Below, piece by piece: positions 1-7,629 of a DNA stretch of 12,873 nucleotides (the first letter of the stretch is position 1; every line of letters starts with the position of its first letter). The DNA lies in assembly GCA_026014905.1 (NCBI GenBank), contig JAOZHK010000040.1, positions 1 through 12,873 of the forward strand. The letters run 5' to 3'. Both the position numbers and the translations under genes were made by a program. The notes under the pieces were generated by a model that was not told the origin of the DNA, searched no databases, and saw only the letters and a program-made list of their open reading frames with translations. The DNA comes from Candidatus Bathyarchaeota archaeon (lineage in GTDB: Archaea; Thermoproteota; Bathyarchaeia; RBG-16-48-13; GCA-020355125).

Positions 1-2466
1 GCTTTGTTGTGTTCGAACTGCAGTATCAACAAGACCCTCCCGACCACCCATAGCATGGAAGAAGAATTCAATGGGGTTTAATCCATCTCGATAACTTGCC
101 TCGACAAATCCTCGGGCTTCTGGGCTAGGATCTTTAGGTTTGAAGTGAGGAAGCGCTCGATTTCGATAACCTCGGAAAATTCTCTTGCCTCGAACGGATT
201 GTTGACCTAAGCATGCAGTCATTTGTCCGATGTTTAAGCTTGAGCCTCGAGCTCCGGTGCGAGTCATGATGATCCCATGGTTTTCCATACCAAAGAAGCC
301 ATCAGCGAGGTTTCCAGCTTCGTCTCTAGCTTTTGCTAACTCATTCATGATGTAGATTTCTAAAGATTCCTCGAGCGTTTGACCTGGTAATCGGTTTAAA
401 GTTCGATCCTGGTAACTTGTGATAATTTTTTTGATGTTTGTATTTGCGGTTTTGATCGTGCTGCGGATTTGATTGTGGGTCTCGGAAGATAAATCTAATT
501 CATCGAATGCGTAACTGAATCCCCGAAGCGTTATAAATTCGGTTAGTAGTCTACAGATTGAATTGAGAAATTGCCGGGCGATTTCAGTCCCGTAATCTTT
601 GACTATTCGATGATAGAGGCTCTCGGATTTTTCTGCACCAATGGAGTTTTTATCTACAACTCCGCTCTCAAGAACTCCATCACGTACAATCACATAAGCA
701 TCATTTTCGCACGCCTCATATTTGCACTTGATACACCGCTGACAGACACTCGCTTTAAGGACGTAACTGAAGCCTTGAGGTAGAAAAAGACTGAAAATCT
801 GTTTTCCCGACCATGTCGCTTCAGGCTTTTTTCTAGAAGGGGCCGGAAGTGGTCCATGATAACCAGCAAATGAAAGTAGTCGACTAACTTCATCTTTAGT
901 TAATCGTGTACTGTTTTTTGTTAGAAGATATGATGCGCTTAAAAAGTCTTTAGTCGCACCAATAATGGGTCCACCATAGCGTGGCGAGAGAATTTGATCC
1001 TGTACTGACATTAAAAGTCGGGCTTCAGTCTGAGCTTCTTCACTTTGTGGAACGTGAAGGTTCATTTCATCGCCATCGAAGTCAGCGTTATATGGAGGAC
1101 AAACGCTGAGATGGAGACGAAAGGTTTTGTAGGGTAACACGCGTGCATGATGCGCCATAATCGACATTCGATGTAAAGAGGGTTGTCGATTAAAAATAAC
1201 GATATCGCCATCTTTAAGATGGCGTTCAACTATGAATCCAGTTTGAATAGCTTCAGCGATTTTATCTCGTTCAGAAACGAATTCAAGACGGATACGCTTG
1301 CCATCCGGTCTCACGACATAAAGTGCTCCTGGATAGTTATCTGGACCGTTTATCACTAGTTTTTTTAATTCATCAATGTTCCAGTACGTTACTCTTTTGG
1401 GAACCGTAAGACGCTTGGCAATTTCTATTGGGACACCAACTTCACTAATATCAAGGTTCGACCCTGGAGAAATGACGGTTCGAGCAGAAAAATCGACTCG
1501 TTTTCCAGAAAGATTAGTTCGGAATCTGCCTTCTTTGCCCTTTAATCGCTGGGAAAGCGTTTTAAGAGCTCTTCCAGATCTATGTCGTGCGGGAGGTATT
1601 CCAGATGTTTCATTGTTAAAATAGGTCGTAACATGGTATTGTAATAGTTCAGAGAGGTCTTGAATGATCAGGGTTGGGGCTCCAGCATCAATGTTTTCTT
1701 TAAGTCTTTGGTTGATGCGAATGATATCAACAAGTTTATGCGTAAGATCATCTTCAGATCGAATCCCGGATTCTAAGGTTATTGAAGGCCGAACGTAAAC
1801 AGGAGGCACGGGCAATACTTGAAGGATTGTCCATTCTGGTCGAGCTGCTGTCGGATCATATCCTGATATTCGGAGATCCTCATCAGATATTCGCTCCAAG
1901 CGCTCCCTGATAATGCTGGGTGTTAAATTGTTGGCGCCTCCTCCTTCAAGAATTTCCTGAAAACTTGTGGGTTTACTGAAAGTGACTTTGAATTGTTGCG
2001 TGCTACAATACGGGCAGTTTTTAGATTTTCTAGCCTTTGTCTCGATTTCTTTAAATAATACGTCTGATGGTTCGCCTAGAAGCCGAGTTTCTCTTTCTAT
2101 CTTATCTTTAAATTCAGAGATAGCGTTTTCATCAAGAATAAGCCGTCCACATGCTCTACAGGTAATGCGTAATAACTTATAGATCAGCTTCACGAAACTA
2201 ATATGAATCACGGGTACTGCAAGCTCAATGTGTCCAAAATGGCCTGTGCAGCGTGACGCAGTGTTCCCACATGTTCGGCACCTTTGTCGTGGTTCTAGTG
2301 TCCCAAATCGCCCATCCATTAATCCTGAATTAATCGGCATACCATCTTCATCATAGGTATCAGCCATCTGAACCTCGACAACAGATAATCGACGTATTTC
2401 AGTTGGAGATAGAACCCCAAAGGCTATGCCATCAACGATTTTTAGTGGATCTCCGTTTACTGCCAT
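1..2466 (-). CDS. rpoA1: DNA-directed RNA polymerase subunit A' (3' end cut by window edge)
   Basis: This is the N-terminal part of the largest subunit of archaeal RNA polymerase, which carries the catalytic magnesium site. The frame is open for 822 codons from the ATG at 2466 to the window edge; by comparison with the family I expect roughly 60 more residues. The clamp zinc sites are C63, C66, C73, H76 and C103, C106, C151, C154. The universal catalytic motif NADFDGD is at residues 460-466 (positions 1069-1089). Further signature stretches are GRFGTLEPRQ near the start and RTGARGS and GGREGLVDTAVRT near the edge. A cysteine cluster C575-x2-C578-x2-C581-x4-C586 lies in the second half. The start is one base after the rpoB stop (TGATATG), so translation is probably coupled. 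rpoA2 should follow outside the window. Identity is certain; only the 3' end is unseen. Confidence 0.98.
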   Translation of the reverse strand, partial: MAVNGDPLKIVDGIAFGVLSPTEIRRLSVVEVQMADTYDEDGMPINSGLMDGRFGTLEPRQRCRTCGNTASRCTGHFGHIELAVPVIHISFVKLIYKLLRITCRACGRLILDENAISEFKDKIERETRLLGEPSDVLFKEIETKARKSKNCPYCSTQQFKVTFSKPTSFQEILEGGGANNLTPSIIRERLERISDEDLRISGYDPTAARPEWTILQVLPVPPVYVRPSITLESGIRSEDDLTHKLVDIIRINQRLKENIDAGAPTLIIQDLSELLQYHVTTYFNNETSGIPPARHRSGRALKTLSQRLKGKEGRFRTNLSGKRVDFSARTVISPGSNLDISEVGVPIEIAKRLTVPKRVTYWNIDELKKLVINGPDNYPGALYVVRPDGKRIRLEFVSERDKIAEAIQTGFIVERHLKDGDIVIFNRQPSLHRMSIMAHHARVLPYKTFRLHLSVCPPYNADFDGDEMNLHVPQSEEAQTEARLLMSVQDQILSPRYGGPIIGATKDFLSASYLLTKNSTRLTKDEVSRLLSFAGYHGPLPAPSRKKPEATWSGKQIFSLFLPQGFSYVLKASVCQRCIKCKYEACENDAYVIVRDGVLESGVVDKNSIGAEKSESLYHRIVKDYGTEIARQFLNSICRLLTEFITLRGFSYAFDELDLSSETHNQIRSTIKTANTNIKKIITSYQDRTLNRLPGQTLEESLEIYIMNELAKARDEAGNLADGFFGMENHGIIMTRTGARGSSLNIGQMTACLGQQSVRGKRIFRGYRNRALPHFKPKDPSPEARGFVEASYRDGLNPIEFFFHAMGGREGLVDTAVRTQQS

Positions 2467-2467
2467 A

Positions 2468-5400
2468 TCACGCCCGCTCCATTAGCATGAGTTTAGGTGA
2501 AACACATAAACTCATTAGCTCTTGAATTAATAATTTAAAAGCGTAGGATATTGCAATAGGCGAAATAGTAGCATCATCGTCGCAAATCTTACAAATATAT
2601 TTTCTCTGTTTAAAATCATAGTATGCAAGATACCCGCAGGTTTCACAGATGTAAATGACGGTTTTATCAGACTCCTCTAAAAGTCGATCCTTCAGAAGGA
2701 GCGCAGCGCCATGCCCAATTAAACAATCTCGTTCCATCTCACCAAAACGCAATCCTCCACCTCGTGCACGACCTTCTGTTGGTTGTCTGGTCAACATCTG
2801 AACTTGCCCTCGAGCACGTGCATGCATCTTATCGGCTACCATATGATGAAGCTTCTGATAGTAAACAACGCCCATAAAAATATCAGCCTCGTATCGCTCA
2901 CCAGTTAAGCCATTATACATGACTTCTCGTCCTCCATAGTGAAATCCACGATCTTCTAGTATGGCGCCAATCTCACTTCGTTTCCGATTACTAAAGGGTG
3001 TTCCATCAATAATTTCTCCTTCCAAGGCGGAAGCTTTGCCAGCTATCGATTCAATGAATTGGCCAATTGTCATTCGCGATGGCATTGCATGTGGGTTAAT
3101 GAGTACATCTGGAGTAATACCTTCTTCGGTAAAGGGTAAGTCCTCTTGGGGAACAATCATTCCTATCACCCCTTTTTGTCCATGTCGAGACGCAAATTTA
3201 TCTCCCAACTCCGGAATTCGTTCATTTCGTGTCCGTACTTTAACAAGTTCACTTCCTTGAGCTGAACTCATGTAGAAGACATCATCAACGACTCCATTTT
3301 CTGTGGGTCGCATCGTTACTGATGTATCACGTCTTGTCGGTCCTCGAACCTCAAAGTCTCGGTATTCTTCAAGAAAGCGGGGGGGACTAGAACGTCCAAT
3401 TAAAACGCCATTACCATCCACATTTGATTCAACACTGATGATCCCGTCTTCTTCAAGTAAGCGATAATATTGTTCTCCTCTAAAACCGCGCATGCCAGCC
3501 TCAGGTATCTCGAATTTATCTTTCATACCGCCGAGGTATCTTCGTCCTTCGGCTTTGTATACTCTGTAGAAGTAGGATCGTCCTAGACCACGTTGGATTG
3601 AAGCTTTATTGAAGACTAAAGCATCTTCCATGTTATATCCTCCATACGATAACACAGCTACAATGTAGTTCTGGCCGGGAGGGCGGTTAAAATAGCCCAG
3701 TACGTCCATAGGCTTTGTCTTTACTAATGGCAATTGAGGATAGTGAAGAATGTGATACTGTGTATCAACTCGATTAAAAAAGTTGGTGCTGTAGATACCT
3801 AAAGCCTGTTTAGCCATTGCTGCTTCATACGAATTTCGTGGTGATTGATTATGCTCAGCAAAGGGAATTATGGCCGTGCAAATACCAAACATTGTATATG
3901 GAGCTAACTCTAAGTGCGTGTGTTCAGCCATCAAAGGCTGTGTAGCCAAGGCTATTAATGCGTTTTCTTCCTCTTCTGCATCTAGGTATTCGATAACTCC
4001 TCCCCGTATAAGGTTCTTCCATTCTATCTCTTTCGTTTTTAATTTAGTAACATGTTCTGGAGTCAACAAGGATTTTCCATTTTCCATAACAATGACGGGG
4101 CGACGTACTCGCCCTGCATCGCAACTTACATAAATCTCGTCAAGAAATTCTTCTCGATCGTTTTTATAATAAGCAATGTTTGCTTCAAAACTTATGATCC
4201 CCTTTCTCCTCATTTCTCGGAATGAGCTGACAAGTTCCTCTGCGCTATATGAAAACCCGACAAAGGAGCCATTGACAAATACCTTGGCGCCTTTCGTATC
4301 AAGATCTTGTCCTGGAGTTCGAGTTGGAATTACTCCTAACCTAAAAAGGAAGTGTTTAATCTCATCTGAATCAGCGTTAATGGAGATACTAGCCATTAAA
4401 GAGAGATTTTTGACAAGGCCACAGTTTGATCCTTCGGGAGTTTCATTAGGGCACAGCCTACCCCAATGTGTTGGATGAAGATCTCGTGCCTCAAAATTTG
4501 GTTGGCTGCGACTTAAAGGTGATTGAAGCCGCCGTAAATGACTTAGAGTCGATATATGATTAGTGCGGTCTAAAAGCTGGGTTATACCTACGCGCCCGTA
4601 TCCCCAATTTCCGGTCGCTAAAGCATGTTTAACCCTTTCAGTGATAATTCCGTGTCTAACAGAAGCTGATATGCGGATTCGTCGTTTCTTGATGCTCATT
4701 CGCTCTAGTTGATATTTAATGTCTCGACATAGATTCCGGAATGCCAATCGAAATAGATCCGCTAATAGAGGACCTGCTAGTTTCAATCTTTTATTCGCAT
4801 AATGGTCTTTGTCATCCTCCTCTCGTAATCCTAATTTCAACTCAATGATTCGTGATGCCATCTCTCCTAGGAAATACGCTTTCTCTCTGCGGTTTTCAGG
4901 TAAATTTCCAATATGTGGAAGGAAATTGCGATCAAGAACTGTTTGAGCGCGTCGAACACGGTATTCTTTAACCTGACCATGTGCCACTCGATTTCCAATG
5001 TACACAACTGCATCTTCGTTTGTGTCAACTTCAATTGAAGCCTCGAAGGAGGCTTCAAGCTGATCTTGGACATCACGATTTAGGGATACAATCTCCGCTA
5101 TTTCTTTATCAGATTCGATCCCTAAAGCCCGCATCATCACAATTAATGGTATACTTTGTGGGACGCCCGGTACTGAGATCTGAATTTCGTTATTCTTCTT
5201 CATCTCACAAGTGATTCGAGCACGAAATCCGACCGTGGTCGAAAAAACTTTGGCGCGGTATATTGGTTTGGTTCCAGATGTATCGATGTCCACTAAGATC
5301 CGGTTAGGCGCCAAATCCTCAAGTCCCACGATAACCCTTTCCGAACCATTTACAACGAAATAGCCTCCAGGGTCAAGGGGGTCCTCTCCTAAAGATACAA

Positions 5401-5821
5401 GTACATCGGGTGGGTTCCCATAAAGAAGACAGAGTTTTGATTTCATCATCACTGGAATGTCGCCGATATGAATGAACTCAACAATTCCTTCTTTGTCATT
5501 TTTAGTGTACGCCATTTCTAGATAGATTGGTGCCGAATATGTTAGGCTTCGTAGACGTGCTTCCATTGGAAATATAGGGTGATCTGAGCCATCCACCTCG
5601 ATAATTCTTGGGCGTCCTACTTCGATTCTTTTCAACTTCACTTTAAATGGATTTATAGGAGCATCAATAGGAATTTCACTAACTTCATCGATGATTCTCT
5701 GCAAATTGTTATCAATGAAATCGTTATACGAGTCAAGGTGTTGCCGTACTAAACCTTCTTCTTCCAAAAAAGCTCGCATCAGGAGCCAAAAATCAGAGTC
5801 AGGAATGTTAATTGTACTCAT
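2468..5821 (-). CDS. rpoB: DNA-directed RNA polymerase subunit B (fused, unsplit)
   Basis: This is the second-largest subunit of archaeal RNA polymerase, 1117 residues and in one piece, whereas many Euryarchaeota encode it as separate B'' and B' genes. Visible signatures, in order, are DPGGYFVVNGSERVI (about residues 150-164), HPTHWGRLCPNETPEGSNCG in the middle, GYNMEDALVFNKAS, the GDKFASRHGQKG loop near the active site, and GGLRFGEMERDCL near the end. A C-terminal zinc site has C1059, C1062, C1077 and C1080. It lies 28 bases after rpoH; a GGAG at 5834-5831, nine bases from the ATG, supports the start. Its stop is one base before the rpoA1 start. The reading frame is intact and nothing is missing relative to the family. 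The fused state is useful for placing the organism, because it argues against a typical class I or II methanogen. Confidence 0.99.
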   Translation of the reverse strand: MSTINIPDSDFWLLMRAFLEEEGLVRQHLDSYNDFIDNNLQRIIDEVSEIPIDAPINPFKVKLKRIEVGRPRIIEVDGSDHPIFPMEARLRSLTYSAPIYLEMAYTKNDKEGIVEFIHIGDIPVMMKSKLCLLYGNPPDVLVSLGEDPLDPGGYFVVNGSERVIVGLEDLAPNRILVDIDTSGTKPIYRAKVFSTTVGFRARITCEMKKNNEIQISVPGVPQSIPLIVMMRALGIESDKEIAEIVSLNRDVQDQLEASFEASIEVDTNEDAVVYIGNRVAHGQVKEYRVRRAQTVLDRNFLPHIGNLPENRREKAYFLGEMASRIIELKLGLREEDDKDHYANKRLKLAGPLLADLFRLAFRNLCRDIKYQLERMSIKKRRIRISASVRHGIITERVKHALATGNWGYGRVGITQLLDRTNHISTLSHLRRLQSPLSRSQPNFEARDLHPTHWGRLCPNETPEGSNCGLVKNLSLMASISINADSDEIKHFLFRLGVIPTRTPGQDLDTKGAKVFVNGSFVGFSYSAEELVSSFREMRRKGIISFEANIAYYKNDREEFLDEIYVSCDAGRVRRPVIVMENGKSLLTPEHVTKLKTKEIEWKNLIRGGVIEYLDAEEEENALIALATQPLMAEHTHLELAPYTMFGICTAIIPFAEHNQSPRNSYEAAMAKQALGIYSTNFFNRVDTQYHILHYPQLPLVKTKPMDVLGYFNRPPGQNYIVAVLSYGGYNMEDALVFNKASIQRGLGRSYFYRVYKAEGRRYLGGMKDKFEIPEAGMRGFRGEQYYRLLEEDGIISVESNVDGNGVLIGRSSPPRFLEEYRDFEVRGPTRRDTSVTMRPTENGVVDDVFYMSSAQGSELVKVRTRNERIPELGDKFASRHGQKGVIGMIVPQEDLPFTEEGITPDVLINPHAMPSRMTIGQFIESIAGKASALEGEIIDGTPFSNRKRSEIGAILEDRGFHYGGREVMYNGLTGERYEADIFMGVVYYQKLHHMVADKMHARARGQVQMLTRQPTEGRARGGGLRFGEMERDCLIGHGAALLLKDRLLEESDKTVIYICETCGYLAYYDFKQRKYICKICDDDATISPIAISYAFKLLIQELMSLCVSPKLMLMERA

Positions 5822-5830
5822 AACTTATCT

Positions 5831-5834
5831 CTCC
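5831..5834 (-). promoter_or_regulatory. Ribosome binding site of rpoB
   Basis: On the minus strand GGAG lies nine bases before the rpoB ATG, in the 28-base gap after rpoH. It fixes the rpoB start at 5821. Confidence 0.6.
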
Positions 5835-5849
5835 GAAGTATGCCTCTGA

Positions 5850-6095
5850 CTAGCCTTCAACTACATAGCGGTAGGCAGTCGATTCGCCTGCAGTATGGCT
5901 TTTCCGAGTAATCTTGATTACGTCCCCGGGATGAGCGTTGATTGCTCTTGCAGCTGGATCCGAACTCACGATTTTAGGAAGCTGGTAAGGATTTATCCGA
6001 TATTTATTGATAATTCGTTCAGCTTCTTCAGGACTAAGCAATTCGTGTTTTGGAACTAGCACGTGATCAAAGAGATTAACGTCATTTTCAGACAA
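5850..6095 (-). CDS. rpoH: DNA-directed RNA polymerase subunit H
   Basis: This small archaeal RNA polymerase subunit corresponds to the C-terminal domain of eukaryotic Rpb5 and sits at the lower jaw of the enzyme. It has 81 residues, normal for the family, with the conserved FDHVLVPKHELLS start (residues 9-21), INPYQLPKI, and the end segment PGDVIKITRKS followed by TAGESTAYRYVV. The start is a TTG: an in-frame TAG lies three codons upstream, no in-frame ATG exists, and the next candidate (GTG at residue 12) would cut into the conserved motif. The nearest Shine-Dalgarno-like stretch, AAGGT, is about 11 bases upstream, which is rather far. It is the first gene of the rpoH-rpoB-rpoA1 operon. The non-ATG start and distant binding site may lower its translation relative to rpoB; this is inference. 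Confidence 0.95.
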   Translation of the reverse strand: MSENDVNLFDHVLVPKHELLSPEEAERIINKYRINPYQLPKIVSSDPAARAINAHPGDVIKITRKSHTAGESTAYRYVVEG

Positions 6096-6222
6096 AAGAT
6101 TGTTCTACCTTTTTACCTGCATTAGAATCCGTAATCAACTGGTTTGTTTCCAGAAACTCGGGATATTGAAGACTCGCAGAGGCTCTCTTACCCTCTTTGA
6201 AACTATCGTATGTAGCACGAAA
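6096..6222 (-). other. Probable long 5' leader of the rpoH-rpoB-rpoA1 operon
   Basis: Between the TATA-like elements at 6226-6250 and the rpoH TTG there are more than 100 bases with no convincing gene. If transcription starts about 25 bases downstream of the TATA box, the leader is roughly 110-125 bases, long for an archaeon. Small potential hairpins are visible on the minus strand, such as CTGG/CCAG with a seven-base loop. No known riboswitch is recognised. Confidence 0.35.
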
Positions 6223-6225
6223 TTG

Positions 6226-6250
6226 AACTTTATAAAGTTTATTATATAAA
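6226..6250 (-). promoter_or_regulatory. Candidate promoter of the RNA polymerase operon
   Basis: On the minus strand TTTATATAAT (6250-6241) is a good archaeal TATA box. It is followed by the perfect 14-base palindrome AACTTTATAAAGTT (6239-6226), which itself contains a second TATA-like core. Either could direct transcription of rpoH. The region lies after the T-rich end of the upstream dehydrogenase gene, so the operon is likely transcribed from its own promoter. Confidence 0.5.
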
Positions 6251-6263
6251 GAAGAAACGAGTG

Positions 6264-6279
6264 AAAACAAAAAATAATA
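6264..6279 (-). terminator. T-rich terminator after the dehydrogenase gene
   Basis: On the minus strand, about 22 bases after the dehydrogenase stop, there is a T-rich tract (six T, then G, then four T). Oligo-T tracts without a hairpin are the usual archaeal termination signal. It separates this gene from the RNA polymerase operon. Confidence 0.45.
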
Positions 6280-6300
6280 GTGAACAGGGAGGAGACGAAC

Positions 6301-7350
6301 TTAATCCCAGATAAATGCGATTTTTCCTGTTTGACCACTGTCGAAAAGTTGAAAAGCTTTTTTTGCTTGATCAAGGCTAAAAGTATGGGTAACCGTTTTT
6401 TCAAGAGAAATACCGTTTTTAACGAGAAACTCAGCCATTTCGAAATAGGTATCAGTTTTAAATATGGGTGACCCTCGAATAGTAACGTCACGTCGAATAA
6501 GATCAGAGGGAGTTATGGCGAGTTTCTCATCTCCATGACCAATAAACGCGACTTTACCATTAAACCGAACACAATTGATAGCATTTAACCGTGCAGAATT
6601 ACTACCTGAGAAGTCGATAGCTACATCAGCTCCCTTACTCTGTGTCAATGAATTGACTTCCGGAACCACTTCTGCTGTTTTTACATCAATAGCATGATCT
6701 AGCCCTAATTTGTGACCCAGTTCCAAGCGTTCATCGATTAGCTCAATACCGATAACAGTTGCCCCCAGTCCTTTAGCAATGAGAAGCGCACTCAGACCCA
6801 CTGGCCCTAAGCCATAAATTGCTACGGTACTTAGGCTGGATACTTGCATTTTTCTGAGTACTTCATATGCTGTCCCTCCAGCACAAGCCATAATTGCTCC
6901 ATCGATATAAGATAAAGAGTTGGGTAATGAAAGACACCCCCTCGCAGGCACAAGTAGTTTATCAGCGAAACTCCCATGCATGTTTCCAGTTTGGCCTGTC
7001 CACCAAGGTCTGCCATCAGGCGTATCCATTTGATTGCATCGATAATCATATCCTTTTATACACTCTACACAGTTACCACAACCAATTGCATGTAACACAG
7101 AAACTCGATCACCGGGTTTGACGTTATCAACACAATCACCTACTGATTCAACGATACCGCACGGTTCATGACCCGCAATTACATAAGGGCGTAACTTTAC
7201 TTGATCTTTTGATTGACGATAAATATGCATATCGCTTCCACATATTGTAGCTGCCTTCATCTGAACGACGGCTTGACCTGGCCCTGGGTCAGGATCGGGG
7301 TATTTTCCTATTCGAAGTTGTTTTTCTCCAATAAATGTAACACCCTTCAT
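6301..7350 (-). CDS. Zinc-dependent medium-chain alcohol dehydrogenase family protein
   Basis: This 349-residue cytosolic oxidoreductase oxidises an alcohol or polyol (or reduces the carbonyl) with a nicotinamide cofactor. The N-terminal GroES-like domain carries catalytic zinc ligands C37 (in TICGSDMH) and H61/E62 (in AGHEPCG), with C156 a likely third ligand. The structural zinc lobe has the full set C91, C94, C97 and C105. The Rossmann domain shows GLGPVG at 180-185, and an acidic residue (E203) after the second strand, which favours NAD over NADP. Length and motifs are complete, so it should be active; the substrate cannot be read from the sequence (threonine, sorbitol and general alcohol dehydrogenases share this layout). 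GGTGGT at 7361-7356, five bases before the ATG, supports the start. It is transcribed away from ftr and lies upstream of the RNA polymerase operon, probably as a separate unit. Confidence 0.93.
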   Translation of the reverse strand: MKGVTFIGEKQLRIGKYPDPDPGPGQAVVQMKAATICGSDMHIYRQSKDQVKLRPYVIAGHEPCGIVESVGDCVDNVKPGDRVSVLHAIGCGNCVECIKGYDYRCNQMDTPDGRPWWTGQTGNMHGSFADKLLVPARGCLSLPNSLSYIDGAIMACAGGTAYEVLRKMQVSSLSTVAIYGLGPVGLSALLIAKGLGATVIGIELIDERLELGHKLGLDHAIDVKTAEVVPEVNSLTQSKGADVAIDFSGSNSARLNAINCVRFNGKVAFIGHGDEKLAITPSDLIRRDVTIRGSPIFKTDTYFEMAEFLVKNGISLEKTVTHTFSLDQAKKAFQLFDSGQTGKIAFIWD

Positions 7351-7383
7351 AAATTACCACCAGTGAGGATACTATAACAAATG

Positions 7384-7391
7384 TATAAAAA
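7384..7391 (-). promoter_or_regulatory. TATA box of the dehydrogenase gene
   Basis: On the minus strand TTTTTATA lies 34-41 bases before the ATG at 7350. A start of transcription about 25 bases downstream would leave a short leader containing the GGTGGT ribosome binding site. Confidence 0.45.
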
Positions 7392-7411
7392 TTTTTGTTT
7401 GGTTGTCGAAA

Positions 7412-7426
7412 TATCAACCCTTGATA
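7412..7426. repeat. Inverted repeat TATCAA-CCC-TTGATA, candidate operator
   Basis: Six-base arms around a three-base centre, 20 bases upstream of the dehydrogenase TATA box. The size and position suit a dimeric regulator acting as an activator, or a repressor at a distance. The sequence is direct observation; the role is inferred. Confidence 0.4.
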
Positions 7427-7438
7427 ATTATTAAGCTA

Positions 7439-7490
7439 TAAGTACCTTAACGAGTTGACTTAAGTTCGTGTATGTGGCTCAATGTACTTA
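7439..7490. repeat. Long-range inverted repeat TAAGTAC / GTACTTA
   Basis: Seven-base arms at 7439-7445 and 7484-7490 with a 38-base spacer. Just outside them AGCTA and TAGCT also pair, though at unequal spacing. It lies in the divergent intergenic region. No gene or known element explains it, and chance is possible. Confidence 0.25.
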
Positions 7491-7496
7491 AAAATA

Positions 7497-7525
7497 GCTG
7501 ATAGCATCAATTAGTATTAATCAGC
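7497..7525. repeat. Inverted repeat GCTGAT / ATCAGC
   Basis: Six-base arms at 7497-7502 and 7520-7525 around an AT-rich 17-base spacer, in the middle of the divergent intergenic region. It may be a weak regulator site or may be chance. Confidence 0.2.
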
Positions 7526-7574
7526 CTGTATGTCTCAAAAAGACTAAACAACCAGAGATTAACTCAGTATTATT

Positions 7575-7601
7575 AGTTGTTCGACTTTATTGGGAACAAC
7601 T
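7575..7601 (+). promoter_or_regulatory. Candidate ftr promoter framed by an inverted repeat
   Basis: AGTTGTTC (7575-7582) and GAACAACT (7594-7601) form perfect eight-base arms around an 11-base centre that contains the TATA-like CTTTATTG (7585-7592). Transcription starting about 25 bases downstream would leave a short leader with AAGGAG at 7621-7626. A protein bound to both arms would block or help TBP, so this is a plausible operator. The TATA match is only moderate. Confidence 0.4.
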
Positions 7602-7620
7602 TTACTCAACAAAAACTATT

Positions 7621-7626
7621 AAGGAG
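7621..7626 (+). promoter_or_regulatory. Strong ribosome binding site upstream of ftr
   Basis: AAGGAG lies three bases before the ATG of a 12-codon ORF (7630), 13 bases before the TTG at 7640, and 31 bases before the first in-frame ftr ATG (7658). It is the only good site here, and its poor spacing to every ftr start is what makes the ftr start uncertain. Confidence 0.6.
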
Positions 7627-7629
7627 AAC

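Noticed and set aside
571..2182. Plus-strand ORFs opposite rpoA1, and a minus-strand ORF at 690-893
   Set aside because: All lie inside the rpoA1 frame, whose motifs and zinc ligands are continuous, and none shows a recognisable domain.
2961..5214. Plus-strand ORFs and a minus-strand ORF at 4867-5076 within rpoB
   Set aside because: They are shadows of the conserved rpoB frame.
6088..6270. Minus-strand 60-residue ORF ahead of rpoH and overlapping its start
   Set aside because: It begins with TTG without a ribosome binding site, contains the likely TATA boxes and palindrome of the RNA polymerase operon, and resembles no family. It is better read as leader and promoter DNA.
6135..7121. ORFs within the dehydrogenase gene and its downstream spacer
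   Set aside because: They overlap a complete zinc alcohol dehydrogenase frame and carry no motifs of their own.
7351..7629. CRISPR array, tRNA or transposon in the divergent intergenic region
   Set aside because: There are no regularly spaced direct repeats, no tRNA arms with a TTC loop, and no transposase remnant; only short inverted repeats are present.
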